A stretch of 64,000 nt of DNA from Liopterus haemorrhoidalis (taxonomy: Eukaryota > Arthropoda > Insecta > Coleoptera > Dytiscidae): contig OZ020618.1 of NCBI GenBank assembly GCA_963971575.1, positions 28,014,540-28,078,539 of the forward strand, written 5' to 3'. The notes under the pieces are model-generated. The model was not told where the DNA came from. It worked only from the letters and a program-made list of their open reading frames with translations, and ran no database searches. A program made the translations under genes and the position numbers. Positions 55,711-64,000 of this stretch are shown here, piece by piece (within the stretch, counting starts at the first letter, position 1; each line of letters opens with the position of its first letter).

Positions 55711-56129
55711 TGAAAGTTATAAAAGAAACGAACATTTAGTGTACAGTAAATGTTCTCTGTACCTTTGGACAGTTAATTATTTTGGTGAAATTAAGTAATT
55801 TTTGCGAAATATTGTTACAAACATTGTTACAAATATTGTTACATATTGTTCAAGACGTCAATATGGATCGGAAAACTACATTATAAACCCGTTCAGCGGA
55901 CTGCTGTTTTGTATATTCTAGTGAAGTGTACCCGGTACCGTAAATGGACCCGGCAAATGTCGAGTGTCAGCAATGGATTTAGAGGAAAGTCATCAGTAGT
56001 AGCTTGAATAATGACTCTGGTCCAGCGAAATTCGCGCGACATAATTCAATTATTACGTTAGCATTTCAGTCGACGTCGCACCCAATTCCCTCAACGTCAA
56101 AAACTGTCTGTAATTATGACTAGTAGAGA
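55711..56129. other. Non-coding; possible 5' leader of the F-box retrocopy
   Basis: Three near copies of 'attgttacaaa' lie at 55817-55850. No coding similarity is recognised upstream of the F-box block. Confidence 0.35.
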
Positions 56130-57110
56130 CCGGATCAGTCAGTATTTTTGCTGGATCTTCCACATGAGGCCTTTGAGAAGATGCTTAGCTTCCTTAGTTT
56201 CAAGACAATAGCACATTTATGTCCGGTATAGCATTTGTGGGATGCATCTAAATTCAACATTTCAACGTTTGCAGACGCAAATGCTACGCAGGTCTCATGC
56301 ATTTAGTAGTAAAATGACAAGCAGCAAACCTGTCAGACGTAATTATCCACTTGATTGTGAATCAGATATTATTGAGACGCTTCACATGAGATTAACTAGT
56401 TTACAAATGTCTTTTGATAAACATATTGAACGCAAACACTGTTGTTTTTTTCCCTGGAGAAATTATAGACGAAGCATATCGCATTTTACATTGTATTAAA
56501 ATACCGTCGAATCTGGTTATACCCTAGAAGGTGACTGGTGAATTATTTGACCTCTCAGCAATGGCAATGAAGTATTTTAAGTAACACATTGATCCTAAAT
56601 TGTTTGAAATAGCATACTTTAGTTCAGACTTCTTAGATTTTACTTATACTTTCTCATCAGCCGGAAGTAGTAAGTCTTTTATAATGGCTTGGATACTCCA
56701 CCGCAGGAAGATGTGAATGAGAAAGATGATCAAATATCATACAATAAAATGCAGGAGGATTTAGGAGAACCTTTACTCCAATCCAACATGGTGCTGCGCA
56801 AGAGAATTTGAAAAATTAAACAAAAGTAATGAAAAAATATACTTGTCAATTATCTCTCCTGCGTCAAAACTTTTGATAGTATAAGAGCAAGATTTGCGAA
56901 AACAAAAAAAAAAAAAAAAAAACGAACAACAGAAACGACATGCATAACAACAAAAGCAAACGTTAGAATATAAGAGATTATATGAAAATGATAAAATAAA
57001 TAAATTTCACGAAAATTCAGTAGATACTTAATTTCAAGAATTAAATAAATGCAAGACTGACCTGCAATACTGGAGCAAAATCAACACCAACGCCATCGAT
57101 ATGTTCAGGT
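56130..57110 (+). pseudogene. FBXO28: Decayed intronless copy of an FBXO28-like F-box gene
   Basis: LLDLPHEAFEKMLSFLSFKT then IAHLCPV (about 56148-56230) is an F-box. In another frame, ahead of a core block, come RRNYPLDCESDIIETLHMRL, TSLQMSFDKHIERKHCCFFP and, after one extra T, GEIIDEAYRILHCIK. GELFDLSAMAMKYF follows. At 57041-57073 ELNKCKTDLQYW ends a Gln/Lys-rich coiled stretch. These blocks match FBXO28 (F-box; RRESER..PLARHCDI; CCFIPGKVIDEIYRVLRY; ISSMAMEYF; ELQYWRSKS) in order, with roughly the spacing of the spliced mRNA. FBXO28 is a substrate receptor of SCF ubiquitin ligases. Stops, frameshifts and a 19-base A run at about 56905 show it is dead. It is likely a processed retrocopy. 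Confidence 0.62.
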
Positions 57111-57534
57111 TGCAGTAACGTGATACCACCTTTGCTCCAAGAGGACTTATAGGCACTTATGAACCAAGGAGTGAAGGTCTTGGTTTCGACATCCAGATAT
57201 ATCCAAGCGTTTGACTTTCCAATTCCAATTGCTTGATCAAGTACGGAAGAGCCGGACAGTGAAATGATTTGGAATGAGAAGTTACAAAATTCCTCCGATA
57301 CTGAAGACGGTGTAGTACAAGTAAAACAAAAATGGAAAGCACCTGAGGAACACAAAGATACACAAATTTGCGTCCATGAATCTAAGAAACCAATAAAAAT
57401 TAACACAGGACGGAGTAAAATAGTTTAATTATAGACTGGATACGGCAACGAAAGGTATATTGACAAAGATGTTGTTCGATTAATTTATGTAATTATTGTT
57501 ATAAATTTTTGGCATCTCTCATATAAGTCCTACT
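57111..57534. other. Non-coding; possibly the tail of the F-box retrocopy
   Basis: Plus-strand sequence contains scattered basic/acidic coding-like words (EEHKDTQICV) that could continue the retrocopy. The minus-strand frame over 57041-57406 is a shadow with no recognised motif. Confidence 0.35.
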
Positions 57535-57985
57535 CTGTAAATTATTAGGTCTTTCCATGTGTCACGTATTTCAATAGTTGTTCGATCTTCGGTTAGTTGA
57601 TTTCACTATGTCTTGCGAGGTCTTTCCACTAGTTAACGGGCATTCAATCGTCCCTCTCATATCTTCCTAAACATTCTGTCCTCCCTAATCCTCATCCCGT
57701 ATCGTATCTACTGTAATCGTTTACCTTCGAGTTCTAGTGTGATACTCGGCCTTGACTATACTTCTCGGATGTCTTTGTTTTTACGGATCCTCCATTCATC
57801 ATTAATTTGATTAGGACCAAAGCGCCGGCGTAATATTTTATTTTAGAAAATTATGAGGTGTTGTTGATTTCGCTTTGATAAGATCCATATTTCGGAGCCA
57901 TACGGTAGTATGGGACGTACTATAGCATGGTATAACCTAATCTTGGTGTCTCTAGATAGGAATCTTGTTTTGAAGAGGGGACAAA
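57535..57985 (-). pseudogene. RTE-like LINE C-terminal region
   Basis: Minus strand: PLFKTRFLSRDTKIRLYHAM, VRPILPYGSEIWIL, KILRRRFGPNQIND, then EWRIRKNKDI. This is the segment after the RT core of RTE-type LINEs (RL..T..RP...YG...W.L, then KILR.IFGP). The sequence runs on into the tail shared with 43862-43984 and 47739-47935, and provides the uninterrupted version of the Helitron target. It has many stops. Confidence 0.65.
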
Positions 57986-58309
57986 GTGCAAAATACGATA
58001 AATTATAATGCATTAGTAATAAAAGTGTATAGAAGTTTACTTCGAAAAACTTTTCAGGTTAATTCGAACCGTTCGGGTTCTTCTGTACTAAATCTTTACG
58101 ATTATAAACTAATTCAATCACTCGGTAGACAGTAGATCTAACATTAATTATATATCATAAACTTTTAAAACGGTATTTAACTCCATGAGTATTTAACAGG
58201 ACAAAAAACTTTATACTCGATACTAATTCGGTACGAGTTATGTATGAGCAGAAAAATCACTTTACTCTATTATTCATGAAGATTTTTATCTCATGGTAAA
58301 TGCAAATAT
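57986..58309. other. Non-coding stretch
   Basis: AT-rich; nothing recognised. Confidence 0.5.
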
Positions 58310-59110
58310 TAGTTTCGACGTTTCAAAGCCGGTAATTATGATGCCAATGACAAACCACGGACTGCAACGCTACGAGGATTGTAAGGCTGATGATTTGCAA
58401 ACATTATTGAATGAAATTTACAAAACAAGAGGAACTCGCAGAATAACTGGCAACTGATCGAGCAATAATTTCGTAACAATAGCATGAGATGGAAAAATTA
58501 AGAACTCGGATGGTGAGTAACATATAAACATATTGAAGACAGAACTGCCAGCTGGTTCAACACAAGCATTTTCTTTTATTTTATTTTATTTTTTTGTTAG
58601 GCAACCCAGCAAACATTCAACTAACGGCCGAATGCTGGCAAACTGCTTTTATGCTGGTAAATTACTGGCACCAAAAGTAAGTGCAACGCCAGTATTAATA
58701 ATGTACTTCACATTTGTATTTCGCATTCCGCCTATACGAAGTACTTTACCAGCATTTTATAAGCACTCTTCTTCACTCATACTTTTTACTTAAAACCATC
58801 AGAAATAAATCTTGCAACTAATGCGATTATTTTGCACTTTACCGTTGCTGGGCCAGCAACTGATACATCAATGGGCCAGTAACGGCCCCGGGGACACCGG
58901 GGTACTGGCCCATTACTTTCAATGCCGGGGAGTATGTGCTTTACCAGTACTGGCCCGTATAAAAATGTTTGCTGGGAACGTAAGAATGATTTTACTGGGG
59001 AAATTATTCCTGGATGAAATTACAACTGGATGGAATGGTTACTGCTGAATGTTTTAGTCGTCAGCTGAACCACATGGAAGAAAAGAACATAAAGGCTCAA
59101 TTATATTGGA
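58310..59110 (+). pseudogene. mariner-type transposase fragment split by a MITE
   Basis: NYDANDKPRTATLRG followed by DDLQTLLNEIYKTRGTRRI (about 58330-58450) resembles the linker after the first helix-turn-helix of mariner transposases (FKSGD.DV.DKPRSGRP......LL.E). After the MITE at 58605-58976, VTAECFSRQLNHMEEKNI (about 59038-59090) resembles the block after the first catalytic Asp region (TA..Y..QL.RL...L.EK). No catalytic residue can be placed and several stops are present. A second-Asp scrap is at 60025-60140, possibly from the same element. Confidence 0.45.
58605..58976. mobile_element. MITE with CCCAGCAAACATT ends
   Basis: CCCAGCAAACATT (58605-58617) and AATGTTTGCTGGG (58964-58976) are exact inverted ends. 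Subterminal words CGGCCGAATGCTGGCA and CCAGTACTGGCCCG are also related. The interior has many CTGGC/GCCAG words. The target duplication is not certain. It is 372 bp and non-coding. Confidence 0.6.
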
Positions 59111-60024
59111 CGATTTTACTAGTTACTCGCTCTACTCGGAGTAGAAGGAAGTAGTAAGAAGAAGAAAAAGGCAGATTTAGAAAATTGTGAGTAAAAGACT
59201 TGGTAGTAAGACGAGAAAAATATGAGAAAAAAATAATAATATTGTTACTTTTCCACTTCATTTTAAAGAAAAATAATAAAATCAAAACATCAATTGAATC
59301 GGTTATTTCGCAAAGGCCAGAAACGTAAATTTTATAGGAGAACAAAAAAACGTCTTCGGAGAAGCGGCCTTTTCAAAGTAAACAGAGAACAACAATTGCC
59401 TGGATTATACAACAAACAGTGGAGATGAGGCATTTTCACATGTAACAAAGCTTAAAGCATATTTTGTGTCAAATGGTGACTTAATTCATTTATGCAAAAA
59501 CAAGGAGATGTGGCCTTTTCGACATAATCGATTCAATTAGAAAGTAATGCGATTCAAACATTAACTCAGAACCTGTCGCGCAACCTGTACTGATCGATTA
59601 AGCGAGTTTTATTAGCTGTGTGTAATCGACACTCACTCAGTTATAGTCCAGTCAAAGGTTAGAATGCAGTACAGGGTAAATAGAGTAGTTCTTTTTCATA
59701 CTCTCAAATGGGTTATCCTATTAACGCTATCCTTTTCTTCATCGGCGAAGTTGCCAGCTGTAAATCGCGCTGGTCTTTAAAAATGCGTTACAAATGTTTA
59801 ATCATTTTTCCCTAATACTTTTTCCATTTAATTTGAATAAATTGTCAACAAAAGAATATAAAATTACGCATAATATTGTGGGTTCTTTGACACATTTTAC
59901 ATTTTTTCAACATTTAGCAATACCGCTCTCATTTCCCATAAGAAAAATATTGCACTGTAAGGATTGAACGGACTATAGTTTCAATATGCCTACTCGTGCA
60001 CGACTTTACTTGCCAGCTTAATTG
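59111..60024. other. Non-coding stretch
   Basis: Sequence of average composition; no confident gene or element. Confidence 0.45.
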
Positions 60025-60140
60025 CGCAAGGCGAATATTACAGGGTTAGAAAACTGGAAAGCCAAGTTACTACACGACAACGCTCGCGGGACTGATTGTA
60101 ACAAACCGTTGAAAATGATTGTACGAACAGACCTGATGTC
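60025..60140 (+). pseudogene. mariner transposase scrap (second catalytic Asp block)
   Basis: WKAKLLHDNARGTDCNKPLK resembles the mariner block LLHDNARPH..K..K, which contains the second catalytic Asp. The P-H after NAR is changed. Only this block is visible. Confidence 0.4.
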
Positions 60141-60688
60141 AGCTACTGTGGTTTTCAAATTCTATAAACTTCCAGTTAATTCCCAGCATCAAATTTATAT
60201 TTTGATTCAAAATTTTGACAGTGTGTATATATTTCTAGTCTATAAAGCAGAGGTCCACATTTTCACGTGTCCTTTCTCTATAAAATCAATATCAATAGTA
60301 TTCTCCACATAAATATATTTTATTACCAATAACCAATAAAATTAGTCACCATGAAAAATTGATGATCTCATATATTTCAGAAACCTGTAATAAAACAAAA
60401 TTAAAATATTCAAATTACCATATAAATCCACAATATTACCGATTTCAAGCTAAAAATCATTTCTAAAAAACCCTGTATTTAATAAATTATCTAAATTACC
60501 TGTGTAACTTAACCATGATATGATATTTGAGTAAATAAATTTGCATATTCATAAAGGAAAAATAAATTAAAAGATTGTGAGTCGAATTGGCGAATCTGAT
60601 TTTGCAGCGATAGTTATGCAGTAGTCCCTACATAATGGAATAAATAATTTAAAAATAAATACATTATCAGGGCCCGGACATTATTAGG
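60141..60688. other. Non-coding stretch
   Basis: AT-rich; nothing recognised. Confidence 0.5.
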
Positions 60689-60689
60689 C

Positions 60690-60870
60690 TAGTAAAGATA
60701 AACATGCAGTTTTCAATAGCCTTATATATAGATTAATGCATATACCCCTTTCAAAAGGTAAATACATAATAGAATTAATTACAATTATTGATATTGCTAA
60801 ACAAAACGGTTACAATAGAGATCTTGTTATTAAAATTCTCAACAAATATATCTACCTACAATCACTGGCG
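60690..60870 (+). pseudogene. Retroelement fragment, Penelope-like (tentative)
   Basis: HIPLSKGKYIIELITIIDIA then KQNGYNRDLVIKILNK follows a weak MQFSIALY word. This resembles the segment after the RT core in Penelope-like elements (F.S..YR....PLS...Y..EL..I..IA..NGY...LI.K...). CTCCGATGAAGAATAAATCT at 61186-61205 is also reminiscent of sequences downstream of such elements. No catalytic motif remains. Confidence 0.35.
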
Positions 60871-61180
60871 TTTGGGGGGGGGGGTCACTGGGGGCACTCA
60901 TCATTTTTTTATATAATTTTTTATATCTCATTTTTTATATCATTTTTTATATCATTTTTTTATATATTTTTAATATTTATTTTTATATTTTGTTTATAAT
61001 TTTAGTTTATTTATTTTTTATATTTTTATATTTTTTATACATTTATTTATTTTATTTTTACTTTATTTATTTATTCGGTTCCTACATTCTACATTATACT
61101 TTCAGTCATACTTTTATAATTAAAATTTATTATTGTTTCACTACATTCTACTGTTATATACACTTATATTATATATCCTA
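60871..61180. repeat. Low-complexity TTTTATAT tract with a G run
   Basis: A 10-base G run at about 60876 is followed by about 190 bp of 'atcattttttat'-type repeats. Open frames here are artefacts of composition. Confidence 0.8.
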
Positions 61181-62100
61181 TTGTAGCTCCGATGAAGAAT
61201 AAATCTTATTCGAAACTTGTCAGCTGATTTGAATGGTTTTCATTGCTGTCCGCAACCCGTACAATCTCCTTCTTCAAAAGAATAATATGCAGCGACCGAA
61301 TTACAAATATCCCGAAGGGCTAATTGCTTTTTTCTCCTCAAAAACCAAGCCCAAAAACTACAAATTTAAACTAATATTTCTTCACACTACACGTGTACAC
61401 GCAGGTAGGCGGTCACAGAAAAAGCCATCCGCGAAGACATAAATATGCAAAAATGCAATTATTTTAATGCCTTTTCCAAAAATATTCTTCCGGACCTTCC
61501 ATTCTCCCACAAAGTATAGAATACTTAAATGAAGAGGTATCTTATTACTTATGATTTTTCATAGTCTCCATTTAGAATATTGAGACAGTTTAGACAGATT
61601 TTTTGGATAAGTTTGTTATAAAAATCAGACAGTTTCTGACTGTTGTTGAAAAATGTCCCAATGAAATTCGGCAAGTCATGTGTATATATTATATTTGAAA
61701 GTATATATGGACCGCTTCGATAGAGGTCCGCCAATTTAAAAAAACATTACAGGTGTTCCATGATGCCAAACATATTGAGAAACACTGATCTATATTATCA
61801 AATTGTATTTCGTTTATTATATTCGCGTACCAACTACGTATTTATGACTAGAATTTGTTCCTTTTTTACTAGTTAACAAAAATCAGCTTGATACAAGGGC
61901 CACGGCAAATTTTTCAACCAGGGACCCCACATAAGCTTGATTCGCCTTTGCTTGATGGGTCACAAAAATATATGTTGTGGGCCGGATGCGGCCCGCGATT
62001 ATATCCCCCTTTTTATACTCATCATACGTGCTCCCTCCCCTAACCATGAGTCCTGCATACGCCATTGCCTACAATAACCATAGACAATAACACTAGACTT
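61181..62100. other. Non-coding with a hAT-like edge
   Basis: 'gggccggatgcggcccgcg' at about 61980 resembles subterminal hAT sequence. No gene is recognised. Confidence 0.4.
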
Positions 62101-62109
62101 TTGAAAAAT

Positions 62110-62350
62110 AAAGATTCCACACTTACGTATTTCTTGACCTTTCCAAAGAATTCGATACAATAAATCACAAAATATTTTTCGATAGTTTAGAGATGTCTGG
62201 AATTCGTGGAGCTTTTTTAGAACTTTTGAAAAACTATTTAACAGATAGAGGTCAGTCAGTGAAGTTGAATAGTTCGACTAGTTTACTTAAAACTGTAAGA
62301 TGTGGTGTACCTCAAGGTACATTTTTAGGCCCTCTTCTTTTTTGTTTTTA
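62110..62350 (+). pseudogene. CR1/Jockey-type LINE reverse transcriptase fragment
   Basis: One open frame reads FLDLSKEFDTINHKIFFDSL, EMSGIRGAFLELLKNYLTDR, LLKTVRCGVPQGTFLGPLLF. These are consecutive RT blocks with the first catalytic Asp (DLSK.FD) and the VPQG loop. The FADD block is absent because the fragment ends at about 62350. No start codon is present. The frame is open for about 75 residues, unusually well kept for this window. Confidence 0.7.
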
Positions 62351-62624
62351 TATAAAAAGGGGGATATGCTAAAGATGTGTCCTAAAAATGAATTGTCAAA
62401 AGCATGACAATGAATTTTGAAAAGATAAACAAAGGTTAGGTTAGGCGTACTTTATTTACTGAATGTAGTAATTGGGAATTAACGTGCCTAGATAGAGCTA
62501 ATAGCTAATAGCTAGCAATGTAACCACCAGTTTTAAGAAACATAGGTACTATGTAAAAAATAAATTATGGAACAAATCTGCTCTTGCACTTCACAACCGC
62601 AATACTGACCATACATATTTTCAA
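62351..62624. other. Non-coding spacer
   Basis: Contains the common arthropod word GGTTAGGTTAGG at about 62433. Nothing else recognised. Confidence 0.5.
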
Positions 62625-62797
62625 TACGAGGGTTACCTTTTATGTTTGTACAAACGATCACTAGATGGCAATATTGACATGTATCATTACTATATTCGTA
62701 AAATTTAACTTTTGTTATTGTGAAATCAGTGGCAGCTTATAAACATACCGTGTAGTTTGTTGACAGTGAGCGTTGGAAAAAACAAGTTTGTGAAAAA

Positions 62798-64000
62798 ATG
62801 GATATAACTCATGAATATTTTCGTTGGATGACTTTTTACGATTTTAGTAAAGGCCTAACTCAACAACAATGCATAGATTCGCTTCGTTCAACTGTTGGTA
62901 ATGAAGCACCATCAGAGAAGACTGTTTCCAACTGGGTTGCAGAATTTCGTCGTGGTCGTGCATCCGTCAGTGATGATTCTCGTGAAGGTTGACCAAAATC
63001 GGTTGTGATTCAAAAAAAAACATCGATGCTGTTAGACCGGGACCTCATGACAGTTTTTGGTCTCCGATTTCATACAGCATGCCTTCTGGAGGAGAGAATA
63101 TTTACCCTGTGACAACAAAAAAGGGATGGTACTAAACCCCTGCACGCTTTCCGGTCATAGAGAAAATTACATTTCCACTTAAACACAAAATTTTTGTGCT
63201 TTTCTCTGATTTAATATTGCTTGCCCTTTTGTCAAAAGAAAGTTATAACAAATTTAAAGTCTTTTAAATATATGCATACGATTCGGAGGGTCCCAAAGGG
63301 CTCAAACGGTCATGTGATTTTGTAATAAAAAAATATGATTTTCCGCGTTTTCATATAGCATGCCTATAATTAAAAGACTTTAAATTTGTTATAACTTTCT
63401 TTTGACAAAAGGGCAAGCAATATTAAATCAGAGAAAAACACAAAAATTTTGTGCAAGTGGAAATGCAATTTCCCCTATGACCGGAAAGCGTGCAGGGGTT
63501 TAGTACCATCCCTTTTTTGTTGTCACAGGGTAAATATTCTCTCCTCCAAAAGGCATGCTGTATGAAATCGGAGACCAAAAATGTCATGAGCTCCCGGTCT
63601 ATGTGTCCAAAATGATTGAAGAAAATCGGTATGTGACTTACCGTGAGATAGAGGCATCCTTTGGCATATCGCAGACTGCAATATATCCGATTTTACATAA
63701 ACATTTAACTGTAAAAAAGATCTGTTCCTGATGGATTCCGCATAATGTGACTGAAGTTCAAAACAAGGCTCGTGTTGATTGGTGTAAGGGAATGCTAAAA
63801 AAATTCAACCTAGACACTGCAAAATCCGTATACAATATCGTTACAGATGATGAAACTTGAATTTATTCATATGAACCGGAAACTAACCAGTAATCCACTG
63901 TTTGGGTCTTCCAAGATGAACCGAAACCCACAAAAGTTCACGAAGCACTTCCAAGAAAATGATTGCTTGTTTATTCGGATGTACTGGACATGTCGCAACC
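62798..64000 (+). pseudogene. mariner transposase (family M1), interrupted and cut by the window end
   Basis: MDITHEYFRWMTFYDFSKGL, then TQQQCIDSLRSTVGNEAPSE and VSNWVAEFRRGRASVSDDSR form the intact paired-like helix-turn-helix region. A stop at 62990 and an extra-A shift follow. After the foldback, coding resumes with KMIEENRYVTYREIEASFGI, ILHKHLTVKKICS and ARVDWCKGMLKKFNLDTAKS. VYNIVTDDET, with the first catalytic Asp, follows at about 63843, with stops directly after ICS and after DDET. It preserves the middle segment that copy 1 has lost. The second and third catalytic residues are outside the window. Confidence 0.8.
63033..63601. mobile_element. Foldback element, family FB3, copy B, in the mariner gene
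   Basis: The outer tips TAGACCGGGACCTCATGACA and, reversed, TAGACCGGGAGCTCATGACA lead into arms of about 260 bp that are nearly perfect reverse complements around a loop of about 45 bp. It is flanked by TGT (63030-63032 and 63602-63604). Removing the element and one TGT restores a sequence close to mariner copy 1 (GATGCTGTG..CAAAATGATT), which fixes the insertion site. Confidence 0.82.

Larger units (their letters stand above)
62627..64000 (+). mobile_element. mariner element, family M1 copy 2, running off the window
   Basis: The left terminal repeat begins CGAGGGTTACCTTTTATGTT after TA (62625-62626). The leader and coding sequence match copy 1 at 40340-41827 closely. A foldback element (63033-63601) interrupts the transposase. 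The right half lies beyond the window end. Confidence 0.8.

Noticed and set aside
57041..57406. Minus-strand 121-residue frame
   Set aside because: It lies opposite the end of the F-box retrocopy, has no domain-like pattern and is probably a chance frame.
60990..61202. 70-residue frame rich in Phe, Tyr, Ile and Leu that looks like a membrane protein
   Set aside because: It is translated from a TTTTATAT low-complexity tract; composition alone explains it.

Overview
The window is eukaryotic nuclear DNA from an arthropod, almost certainly an insect. It is strongly AT-rich by eye. I see no functional single-copy host gene. Nearly everything recognisable is transposable-element (TE) sequence of the kinds that dominate insect genomes: Tc1/mariner, PIF/Harbinger, hAT, a Mutator-like foldback, a Helitron, and LINEs of the I, RTE, CR1/Jockey and R1 groups, plus a tRNA-derived SINE. 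The order of insect cannot be fixed from the sequence. Family calls come from reading translated motifs and element ends; no search was run.

Layout. 1-6436: a mariner-type transposase scrap, two PIF/Harbinger elements with identical termini and TAA duplications (1129-2648, 3139-4535), and smaller repeats. 6450-16325: a three-level nest. A 5'-truncated RTE-like LINE (13-bp target duplication) was hit by a Tc1-like DNA transposon (TA duplication, 7585-15104), which was then hit by a full-length I-group LINE (12-bp duplication, 7914-13834) with two intact overlapping ORFs. That LINE is the only apparently intact coding unit here. 16345-26600: a Tc1-like fragment, a Mutator-like foldback with long arms and a 9-bp duplication (18210-19628), a repeat seen again inverted at 34.7 kb, tandem repeats, and a decayed CR1/Jockey LINE on the minus strand.

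26592-38692: two copies of a SINE with a class II tRNA head, decayed LINE fragments, a complete but dead Tc1-like element (31639-33243), a THAP-type zinc-finger relic, and a ZBED5-like hAT element (36358-38684) carrying a small hAT MITE. 38693-51256: a 410-bp tandem duplication, a mariner with a MITE inserted exactly at its stop codon, a hAT MITE, a 3.75-kb Helitron (43985-47738) made of about 12 tandem units and inserted into an RTE-like LINE, and an irritans-type mariner split by a 734-bp insertion. 52095-64000: TA-flanked MITEs, a Tc1/mariner element with a MITE nested in its terminal repeat, a foldback family present twice, a decayed intronless copy of an FBXO28-like F-box gene (56130-57110), more LINE and mariner scraps, and a mariner running off the window end.

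The genes do not form a pathway. The coherent reading is a long-lived TE sink: older elements carry frameshifts and lost catalytic residues, younger ones sit inside them, and many target-site duplications are still readable, so relative insertion order can be worked out. No previously undescribed biological system is clearly supported. The most unusual items are the triple nest, the tandem-unit Helitron, the foldback with 16-bp arrays, the 3-bp-TSD foldback family and the F-box retrocopy.
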